From Mycolicibacterium flavescens (GTDB lineage: Bacteria > Actinomycetota > Actinomycetes > Mycobacteriales > Mycobacteriaceae): a stretch of 64,000 bases of DNA. A program made the position numbers and the translations under genes. Numbering within the stretch: position 1 is the first letter of the stretch; every line of letters begins with the position of its first letter. Shown in pieces: positions 8,563 to 15,588 of this stretch. Location of the stretch: assembly GCA_900637135.1 (NCBI GenBank), contig LR134353.1, positions 3,410,001 through 3,474,000 on the forward strand. Direction: 5' to 3'. Under the pieces are notes generated by a model that was not told the DNA's origin, made no database searches, and was given only the letters and a program-made list of their open reading frames with translations.

Positions 8563-10070
8563 GGCGCACCTCCGGTCGGCCGGAAACTCAACGCGGTGGT
8601 GACGTCCTCGAGGGTCGGCGATGTCCGGCCCGCCAGGTCGCTCAACGTCCATGCGACCCGCAACGTGCGATCCATACCACGGACGCTGAGTGTGCCGCGA
8701 TTGAGCGCCGCCTCGAACGGTTTCATCACCGCCGGGGGCAACCGGAACCTGCGGCGGAGCAACGAACCACTGACCTCGACGTTGGTGCAGATCCCGTGTG
8801 GCCGCCACCGCTCGGCAGCAGCGGCACGTGCCGCGGCCACGCGTTCACGCACGACCTCGGTGGACTCGCCGTCCTTGGCGACGATCGCGCCGGCCCGCAG
8901 CGAGTGCATTCGCACGTGAAGATCGACTCGGTCGAGCAGCGGACCGGAAAGCTTGCCGAGATAGCGTCGCTTCTCGTGGCCGGTGCACACACAGTCCCGT
9001 GGGTCGGGGCGGGCGCACGGACACGGGTTCGCTGCCAGAACCAACTGGAACCGTGCCGGATACCGGGCGATGCCGTCACGGCGGGCGAGGCGAATTTCAC
9101 CGTCCTCCAACGGAGTACGTAACGATTCGAGCACGCTGCCGCCGATCTCGGCACACTCGTCGAGGAAGAGCACGCCGCGGTGCGCGCGGCTGACCGCGCC
9201 AGGCCGCGCGATCCCCGACCCGCCGCCGACCATCGCCGCCACGCTCGACGTGTGATGCGGCGCGACGAATGGCGGGCGGGTGATCAGCGGGGCCTCCTCC
9301 GAGAGGAGACCCGCCACCGAGTAGATCGCGGTGACCTCCAGCGCTTCGCTCTCCGAGAGCGCCGGCAGCAAACCCGGAAGGCGTTGGGCCAGCATTGTTT
9401 TCCCGACACCTGGCGGGCCGGTCACCATCAGGTGGTGACCACCCGCCGCGGCCACCTCGACGGCATATCGCGCCTCGGTTTGACCGACCACGTCGGCGAG
9501 GTCGGCCATCGGTTCGGGTCTCGACGACGGCGACGCGATGCGCCCTTCGAGTCGTTCCTTGCCCTGCAACCACGACCTCAACTGACTCAGCGTGCGCACA
9601 CCCCACACCTCGATACCCTCGACCAGGCTCGCTTCGGCGAGGTTTCCGGCGGGAACGACGGCCGCCGGCCAGCCCTCCCGCTTGGCGGCCAGCACAGCCG
9701 GGAGGATGCCCCTGACCGAACGAACCCGTCCGTCGAGTGCCAATTCGCCGAGTAGCACGGTCTTTTGGAGCCGCGGCCACCGTTCATTCGCGCCGGCCGA
9801 TAGCACCGACAACGCCAACGCGAGGTCATAAACCGACCCGACCTTGGGCAGAGTCGCCGGTGACAGTGCCATCGTCAACCTGGTCATCGGCCAGTCGCAC
9901 TTGGAGTTTGTGATCGCAGCCCGGACCCGGGCGCGCGACTCCTGCAGCGCAGCATCCGGCAGGCCGACCAGGTCAACGCTCGGTAGACCGGAACCGATGA
10001 AGGCCTCGACCTCGACGATCTGGCCCTCGAGCGCGGTCACCGCCACCGAGAACGCCCGCCCCATCGCCAT
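8559..10070 (-). CDS. comM: YifB/ComM family magnesium-chelatase-like AAA+ ATPase
   Basis: A 503-residue ComM/YifB protein. The N-terminal Lon-like domain (SGLPSVDLVGLPDAALQESR) is followed by a Mg-chelatase AAA+ domain with Walker A GPPGVGKTM (about 218), Walker B GVLFLDECAEI and an arginine-containing sensor region, then a C-terminal domain with RVAWTLSDLAGR. ComM is a hexameric helicase for branch migration during natural transformation in Vibrio; the mycobacterial role is unproven. It sits between yraN and dprA with abutting or overlapping ends, so the three form one unit. Confidence 0.93.
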   Translation of the reverse strand: MAMGRAFSVAVTALEGQIVEVEAFIGSGLPSVDLVGLPDAALQESRARVRAAITNSKCDWPMTRLTMALSPATLPKVGSVYDLALALSVLSAGANERWPRLQKTVLLGELALDGRVRSVRGILPAVLAAKREGWPAAVVPAGNLAEASLVEGIEVWGVRTLSQLRSWLQGKERLEGRIASPSSRPEPMADLADVVGQTEARYAVEVAAAGGHHLMVTGPPGVGKTMLAQRLPGLLPALSESEALEVTAIYSVAGLLSEEAPLITRPPFVAPHHTSSVAAMVGGGSGIARPGAVSRAHRGVLFLDECAEIGGSVLESLRTPLEDGEIRLARRDGIARYPARFQLVLAANPCPCARPDPRDCVCTGHEKRRYLGKLSGPLLDRVDLHVRMHSLRAGAIVAKDGESTEVVRERVAAARAAAAERWRPHGICTNVEVSGSLLRRRFRLPPAVMKPFEAALNRGTLSVRGMDRTLRVAWTLSDLAGRTSPTLEDVTTALSFRPTGGAP

Positions 10071-10439
10071 CTACCCCACCCCCTTAAGATGCGTGATCTC
10101 CGGTGTGCGGCTTCGGCCGAGCCGCACCCGGACGACGTCGATGCGCACCTGCGGCCACCCGGTCTCCTGGGCGGCCAGCCACAAGCCGGCGAGCCGCCGC
10201 AGCCGACGCACCTTCTGCGGGGTCACGGCCTCCTCGACCCCGCCGAACCGATCGCTCGTGCGGGTTTTCACTTCCACGAAGACCGCGGTGCGGACCGAGT
10301 CGTCGACCGCGATCACGTCCAACTCGCCGTACCGGCACCGCCAGTTGCGCTCGAGCACTCGCAGCCCCGACGACCGCAGGTGATCAACCGCGAGTTGCTC
10401 GCCCAGCGCGCCGATCTCGGCACGGGTCCATGAAGTCAT
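10071..10439 (-). CDS. YraN family (UPF0102) nuclease-like protein
   Basis: A 122-residue protein with the UPF0102 restriction-endonuclease-like fold. Its motifs are GALGEQLAVDHLRSSGLRVLERNWRC, the acidic GELDVIAVD and the EVKTR catalytic-like motif. The in vivo function is not settled. Its stop abuts the comM start, and yraN-comM-dprA is a common bacterial order. It marks the left edge of the accessory region. Confidence 0.92.
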   Translation of the reverse strand: MTSWTRAEIGALGEQLAVDHLRSSGLRVLERNWRCRYGELDVIAVDDSVRTAVFVEVKTRTSDRFGGVEEAVTPQKVRRLRRLAGLWLAAQETGWPQVRIDVVRVRLGRSRTPEITHLKGVG

Positions 10440-10576
10440 GGCTTCACCGTCGAGCAGGCCACCGACACATCGACGGCGCCGCGGTGCCGATGGTCCCCGT
10501 CATCCCCAACGCCGGCTTCATCCACAGATCGAGCCGGCACCGTTTCGCCGACGTCAAAAAGGGGGTACACGCCGGC

Positions 10577-11395
10577 ATGACCGACAACTCGTTACACGGA
10601 GTCGCCGACCGCGCGACCGACAGCGATGCGTTCGAATACACCGCGCGCGCCGGTTTCGCGATTAGCGGCGTGCTGCATCTGCTCGTCGGCTATCTGATCC
10701 TGCGCATCGCGCTGGGATCCGGCGGCAACGCCGACCAGTCGGGGGCGCTGGCGACCTTGGCGCAACAGACGGGCGGCGCAGTGCTCCTGTGGGTCGTCGC
10801 CGCCGGACTGCTGGCGCTCGGGCTGTGGCGCGTCGCCGAGGCGATTGTCGGCCCGAGACCGGGTGAGGGCTCGGGCCGCTTCCGCGACGACACACCGGCG
10901 TGGAAGCGCGTGAAATCGCTCGGCCTGGCCGTCGTCAACTTCGCGATCGCCTTCTCGGCGGCCCGCTTCGCCATGGGCAGCGGACAGCAGAGTTCACAAC
11001 AGAACGCCGGCTTGTCCGCGCAGATGATGCAATCCGGTTGGGGCAAGGCCGTGTTGGTCGCGATCGCGCTTGGCCTGATCGTGGTCGGCGGGTACCACGT
11101 CTACAAGGGCGTGGCGAAAAAGTTCTTCAAGGATCTGCGGGCTTCAGGCGGCACCGGCGTCACCGCCGTGGGTATCGCGGGCTACACCGCCAAGGGGCTG
11201 GTTCTCGCGGGCGCGGGTGTGCTCGTGATCGTGGCCACGCTGCAGGCCGATCCTGCGAAGGCGACCGGGCTCGACGCGGCGGTCAAGACACTCGGGCAGG
11301 CGCCGTTCGGCAAGTTTCTTCTCATCCTCGCCGCGGTCGGCATCGCCGCGTTCGGGATCTACAACTTCGTCCGCGCCCGGTCCGGGCGGATGTGA
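10577..11395 (+). CDS. DUF1206 membrane protein
   Basis: A 272-residue integral membrane protein with about six transmembrane helices arranged as three repeats of a two-helix unit. Each repeat starts with an AR.G....G..H...G-like pattern, for example ARAGFAISGVLHLLVGYLIL, IALGLIVVGGYHVYKGVAKK and VGIAGYTAKGLVLAGAGVLV. This is the DUF1206 pattern, common in actinobacteria and of unknown function. The ATG at 10577 fits the repeat boundary better than starts further upstream. The stop directly abuts the haemophore-like gene on the other strand. Confidence 0.85.
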   Translation: MTDNSLHGVADRATDSDAFEYTARAGFAISGVLHLLVGYLILRIALGSGGNADQSGALATLAQQTGGAVLLWVVAAGLLALGLWRVAEAIVGPRPGEGSGRFRDDTPAWKRVKSLGLAVVNFAIAFSAARFAMGSGQQSSQQNAGLSAQMMQSGWGKAVLVAIALGLIVVGGYHVYKGVAKKFFKDLRASGGTGVTAVGIAGYTAKGLVLAGAGVLVIVATLQADPAKATGLDAAVKTLGQAPFGKFLLILAAVGIAAFGIYNFVRARSGRM

Positions 11396-11767
11396 CTATT
11401 CGCCCATCGCCTCGAACAGCATCGCCAACTGACCGGGACTGACGGCGATGCCGCACTGCGCGCGCATATTGGTCAGCGGTGCGGCGATCCCACGCAGGTC
11501 GAGGTACTCGTTGGGATGGGCGGTGAAGTACGCCCGCACATTGGCGCGAGCAGCATCGGGCGGCTGCGTCGCCGCGGCGGTCAGCACCTCGTTGGCACCC
11601 GGGTGCGACTCCAGGTAGCCGCCCGCTTGGCTGAGCACGCCGCTCGCCGTCGTCGCCAGCCCGCTCGCCGTGCACGGCGCGGCACTCGCCACGGGGACGG
11701 CGCCGAAGACGCCGGCCGCCGCCAGCGCCGCTCCGCATACCATTGCTGATCGCTTTGACCTCTTCAT
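11396..11767 (-). CDS. Haemophore-like secreted heme-binding protein
   Basis: A 123-residue exported protein. A signal peptide (about 1-30, ending VASAA) is followed by a small helical domain with two cysteines in the PCTA...RAQCG arrangement and the SHPGANEVL and YFTAHPNEYLDLRG segments typical of the Rv0203-type mycobacterial haemophore family. The likely role is extracellular or periplasmic heme handling. It is divergent from the iron transporter operon, and the IdeR-like box lies 116-134 bases upstream of its start, so iron control is plausible. I chose the ATG at 11767 because it begins the signal peptide. Confidence 0.8.
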   Translation of the reverse strand: MKRSKRSAMVCGAALAAAGVFGAVPVASAAPCTASGLATTASGVLSQAGGYLESHPGANEVLTAAATQPPDAARANVRAYFTAHPNEYLDLRGIAAPLTNMRAQCGIAVSPGQLAMLFEAMGE

Positions 11768-11882
11768 CGCCCGTCCTCCGGTGTCTGTGTCCCGAGGCCG
11801 ACCGCCCCCCCGGGTTGCAAGCAAACTACCCCGCCGAATTGCTCTGCAAACTGCGGGCGGCCAGGCCGACAGGGTATGTTCG

Positions 11883-11901
11883 TTAGGTAAACCTCAGCTA
11901 A
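11883..11901 (+). promoter_or_regulatory. IdeR-box-like iron operator
   Basis: TTAGGTAAACCTCAGCTAA matches the IdeR consensus TTAGGTTAGGCTAACCTAA at 14 of 19 positions, including both TTAGGT and CTAA ends. It lies 43 bases before the start of the ferric-binding lipoprotein gene, in the divergent region shared with the haemophore-like gene. IdeR is the iron-dependent repressor of mycobacteria. Binding is inferred from the match and from the iron-related neighbours. Confidence 0.7.
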
Positions 11902-11944
11902 AGATTGCGGCCTGACCTGCACGTACCGCGAAAGGACCCCCTGT

Positions 11945-12961
11945 ATGCGATCACGGTGGAGGCGGATCGCCGCCGTCCTGGCAACCCTCGCGCTGACATC
12001 CGGCGCCACGGCCTGCTCGGATGGGGGTGAGAGCGACGAACTGCTGATCTACAACGCCCAGCACGAGTCGCTGACCAAGGAATGGATTGACGCCTTCACC
12101 GAGGAAACCGGGATCAAGGTGACCTACCGCCAGGGCGGTGACACCGAACTCGGCAATCAGCTTGTGGCCGAAGGGAAAGCATCGCCTGCCGATGTCTTCT
12201 TGACGGAGAACTCGCCGGCGATGGCCGCGGTCGAGCGCGCCGGACTGTTCGCCGACCTTGCACCCGAGACTCTCGACCAGGTGCCGCCGCAGTACCGGCC
12301 GCCGACCGGTAAGTGGACCGGGGTGGCCGCGCGCAGCACCGTGTTCGTCTACAACACCTCACGACTGCAGCCCGACCAGCTGCCGAAGTCGCTGCTCGAC
12401 TTGCAGCAGCCGGATTGGAAGGGCCGCTGGGGCGCGCCTCCCACCAAGGCCGACTTCCAGGCTATCGTCTCGGCTCTGCTGCAACTGGAGGGTGAGCCGG
12501 CCACCGCGCAGTGGTTGGCGGCCATGAAAGCCAACGCCAAGCTCTACAGCGACAACATCGCCACGCTCAAGGCCGTCAACGCCGGCGAGGTCGACGGCGG
12601 GGTGATCTATCACTACTACTGGTTCCGCGATCAAGCGAAAACCAAAGAGTTGAGCGGCAATACCGCGCTGCATTACTTCAAGAACGAGGATCCCGGCGCC
12701 TTCGTCAGCCTGTCCGGTGGTGGGGTGCTCGCCTCGGCCGACCGAATGGACCAGGCCCAGCAGTTCATCCGGTTCGTCACCGGCAAGGTCGGCCAGGAGG
12801 TGCTCGAGAAGGGCACGTCGTTCGAATACCCGGTCGCCAGTGGCGTGCCCGCGAACCCCGCCCTGCCCCCGCTGAACACTCTGCAGGCGCCGAACGTCGA
12901 CCCGTCGAACCTCGACGCGCAGAAGGTCACCGATCTGATGACGAAAGCCGGCTTGCTGTAA
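11945..12961 (+). CDS. Ferric iron ABC transporter, substrate-binding lipoprotein
   Basis: A 338-residue FbpA/FutA-type solute-binding protein. A lipobox-type N-terminus (LALTSGATACSD, Cys at about 24) is followed by the mature start LLIYNAQHESLTKEWIDAFT and the paired tyrosines of VIYHYYWFRDQ that ligate Fe(III) in this family. It should sit on the outer face of the cell membrane and deliver iron to the permease. GAAAGGA precedes the ATG. The gene opens a run of four genes and is preceded by the IdeR-like box. Confidence 0.9.
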   Translation: MRSRWRRIAAVLATLALTSGATACSDGGESDELLIYNAQHESLTKEWIDAFTEETGIKVTYRQGGDTELGNQLVAEGKASPADVFLTENSPAMAAVERAGLFADLAPETLDQVPPQYRPPTGKWTGVAARSTVFVYNTSRLQPDQLPKSLLDLQQPDWKGRWGAPPTKADFQAIVSALLQLEGEPATAQWLAAMKANAKLYSDNIATLKAVNAGEVDGGVIYHYYWFRDQAKTKELSGNTALHYFKNEDPGAFVSLSGGGVLASADRMDQAQQFIRFVTGKVGQEVLEKGTSFEYPVASGVPANPALPPLNTLQAPNVDPSNLDAQKVTDLMTKAGLL

Positions 12962-14542
12962 GTGGTCGCCGCCGCTCCCCCTGTCCCCCCGCCCGCGGCA
13001 CCGGTGTCGCGGTCGGACAAGGCGGCCCGGCCCGGTCCGCTCATCTCGGTCACCGTCGCAATCCTGGTGGCGGCCACCTGCATCCCGCTGGGATATGTGG
13101 CGTGGGCGACGGTCTCGGTGGGGTGGACGCGGGCCTACGAACTCGTGGTGCGCCCACGTGTCGGTGAACTGCTCGTCAACACGGTCGCCCTGGTTCTCGT
13201 CACGGTCCCGCTGTGTGTGGTGATCGGTGTCGGCACGGCGTGGCTGGTGGAGCGGACGGATCTTCCGGGCCGGACACTGTGGCGGCCGCTTTTCGTTGCG
13301 CCGCTGGCCGTTCCGGCGTTCGTCAACAGTTACGCCTGGATCGGGGTGATCCCGTCGCTGCACGGCCTGACGGCGGGCGTGCTGGTCACCACCCTGTCCT
13401 ACTTCCCGTTCATGTACCTGCCGGTCGCCGCGACGCTGCGGCGGCTCGATCCCGCCGTCGAGGAATCGGCGCGGGCGCTGGGATCCGGCTCGGCGGGAGT
13501 GTTTTTGCGCGTCACGCTTCCCCAGCTGCGACTCGCCATCCTGGGCGGTTCGTTGTTGGTCGGGTTGCATCTTCTCGCGGAGTTCGGCGCGTTCGCGATG
13601 TTGCGGTTCGACACCTTCACCGTCGCGATCTTCCAGCAGTTCCAGGCCACCTTCGACGGAGCGGCAGGCAGCATGCTGGCGGGTGTGCTCGTGCTCCTGT
13701 GTCTGGCGTTGCTGGTCGTCGAGGCCGCCGCGCGCGGTAACGCCCGGTTCGCCAGGATTGGCTCGGGCGCCCCGCGCACGGTCACATCGATCCACCTGCG
13801 CCACACCGTGATTCCGGCGACGATTGCGCTGACGGCACTGGCTGTGCTGGCCATCGGAGTGCCGGTCGGCACGATCCTGCGATGGCTGTGGTTGGGAGGC
13901 GGCGAGGTTTGGATCGTCGATGAGATCCTGTCGGCGCTGGGTCAGACCGTCGGATTGGCTTCGGCCGCAGCGGTCGTGACGACTGTGCTCGCGTTCCCGG
14001 TCGCTTGGGTTGCGGTGCGCTCGACCGGCTTTCTTGCTCGCGTCGTCGAAGGCGCCAATTATGTGACCAGTTCGCTGCCCGGCATCGTCACGGCACTGGC
14101 GCTGGTGACCTTCACGATTCACTTTGTGCGCCCCCTCTATCAGAGCGTGATATTGATCGTGTTCGCCTACGTCCTGTTGTTCATGCCCCGCGCGCTGGTC
14201 AACGTGCGGGCCGGCCTCGCTCAGGTTCCGCCGAGCCTGGAGGAGGCGGCCCGGTCGCTGGGCAGTTCGCCGACGGCGACGTTTCTCCGGGTGACGCTGC
14301 GGCTCACCGCTCCCGCCGCGGCGGCAGGGGCCTCGCTGGTGTTCGTGGCGGTGGCCACCGAACTGACCGCTACCCTGCTGCTCGCGCCCACCGGGACCCG
14401 CACGCTGGCGATGATGTTCTGGTCGTTCTCCAGCGAACTCGACTACGCGGCGGCGGCACCCTATGCACTGGTGCTCGTGGTCCTCGCCATACCGGTGACC
14501 TTGCTGCTGTACCGGCAGTCGACGAAGGCGGCGGCACTGTGA
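12962..14542 (+). CDS. Ferric iron ABC transporter, fused permease
   Basis: A 526-residue permease with about twelve transmembrane helices, a tandem fusion of two binding-protein-dependent permease domains. Each half has an EAA loop that docks the ATPase: EESARALGSGSAGVFLRVTL near residue 165 and EEAARSLGSSPTATFLRVTL near residue 425. This is the FbpB architecture. The GTG start follows the TAA of the lipoprotein gene with no gap, and its TGA overlaps the ATPase start by 4 bases. Confidence 0.92.
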   Translation: MVAAAPPVPPPAAPVSRSDKAARPGPLISVTVAILVAATCIPLGYVAWATVSVGWTRAYELVVRPRVGELLVNTVALVLVTVPLCVVIGVGTAWLVERTDLPGRTLWRPLFVAPLAVPAFVNSYAWIGVIPSLHGLTAGVLVTTLSYFPFMYLPVAATLRRLDPAVEESARALGSGSAGVFLRVTLPQLRLAILGGSLLVGLHLLAEFGAFAMLRFDTFTVAIFQQFQATFDGAAGSMLAGVLVLLCLALLVVEAAARGNARFARIGSGAPRTVTSIHLRHTVIPATIALTALAVLAIGVPVGTILRWLWLGGGEVWIVDEILSALGQTVGLASAAAVVTTVLAFPVAWVAVRSTGFLARVVEGANYVTSSLPGIVTALALVTFTIHFVRPLYQSVILIVFAYVLLFMPRALVNVRAGLAQVPPSLEEAARSLGSSPTATFLRVTLRLTAPAAAAGASLVFVAVATELTATLLLAPTGTRTLAMMFWSFSSELDYAAAAPYALVLVVLAIPVTLLLYRQSTKAAAL

Positions 14543-15588
14543 GCGTTGCCGAAATGCACGGGCTGGCCAAGGCGTTCAACGGTCACACGGTGCTCGATCA
14601 CATCGACCTGGAAATGCAGGCGGGCACCATCACCGCGGTCGTCGGGGCGTCAGGCTGCGGCAAGACCACGCTGCTCCGTTTGATCGCGGGATTCGAGACC
14701 CCCGACGACGGGATCATCGTCATCAGCGGACGCCAGGTCGCCGGCCCGGACGGTGCCGTCGCGCCACACCGACGCACGGTCGGTTACGTCGCCCAGGACG
14801 GCGCACTGTTCCCACATCTGACCGTGGGGCAGAACATCGCATACGGCCTGAACGGACCGCTCCGGCGAGCAGATATTCGCCGCCGGGTCGGCGAATTGCT
14901 CGAGACGGTCTCGCTGGATGCCGACTTCGCACCGCGCCGGCCACATGAACTGTCGGGCGGCCAGCAGCAGCGGGTGGCCCTCGCACGGGCGCTCGCCCGC
15001 AAACCGGTCGTGATGCTGCTCGACGAACCGTTCAGCGCCCTGGACACCGGCTTGCGCGCGTCAACGCGAAAAGCCGTGGCCCGCCTGCTGATCGATGCCG
15101 GTGTCACCACGCTGCTGGTCACTCACGACCAGGAGGAGGCGCTGTCGGTGGCCGATCAGGTCGCTGTCATGCGCGACGGGCGGTTCACCCAGGTGGGACC
15201 GCCACAACAGGTGTACCGGCATCCGGCCGACCATTTCACCGCCGCATTCCTCGGCGACTGCATATCACTTCCCTGCACGGTCACCGACGGTATCGCCGAT
15301 TGCGTGCTGGGACGAATCCCCCTGCACGGTACGAGATCACGTCCGACGGGCCCTGCGACGCTGCTCCTCCGGCCCGAACAGCTGGTCGCGACGGCGGTTT
15401 CGGACACCGAGCGGCTCGAGGGCGTCGGGACTGTACTGGCCGTCGAGTTCCTCGGCCACGACGTGTTGTTGACCGTCGACCCCGCCGGCGACGCGGACCC
15501 GATCATCGTGCGCCAGCACAGCCTCGATCCCCCGCAGGTCGACGCGAAGGTCCACATCCAGGTGGTGGGAAGCGGAGTCGCGCTGTGA
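14539..15588 (+). CDS. Ferric iron ABC transporter, ATP-binding protein
   Basis: A 349-residue ABC ATPase of the FbpC/PotA kind. It has Walker A GASGCGKTT (about 35), the Q-loop, signature LSGGQQQRVALARALA (about 137), Walker B VMLLDEPFSALD, the switch His in LLVTHDQEEAL and a C-terminal TOBE-like regulatory domain (about 260-349). The start is the GTG at 14539 that overlaps the permease stop as GTGA. Its own stop overlaps the next start in the same way, so all these genes are translationally coupled. Confidence 0.93.
   Translation: MSVAEMHGLAKAFNGHTVLDHIDLEMQAGTITAVVGASGCGKTTLLRLIAGFETPDDGIIVISGRQVAGPDGAVAPHRRTVGYVAQDGALFPHLTVGQNIAYGLNGPLRRADIRRRVGELLETVSLDADFAPRRPHELSGGQQQRVALARALARKPVVMLLDEPFSALDTGLRASTRKAVARLLIDAGVTTLLVTHDQEEALSVADQVAVMRDGRFTQVGPPQQVYRHPADHFTAAFLGDCISLPCTVTDGIADCVLGRIPLHGTRSRPTGPATLLLRPEQLVATAVSDTERLEGVGTVLAVEFLGHDVLLTVDPAGDADPIIVRQHSLDPPQVDAKVHIQVVGSGVAL

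Noticed and set aside
12359..14122. A 587-codon minus-strand frame opposite the iron lipoprotein and permease
   Set aside because: Antisense shadow with a His/Arg/Gln/Asp-rich composition; the plus-strand genes are certain.
14005..14538. An upstream extension of the iron ATPase gene by 178 codons
   Set aside because: The extension overlaps the permease in another frame. The GTG at 14539 in a GTGA overlap gives a normal ABC start.
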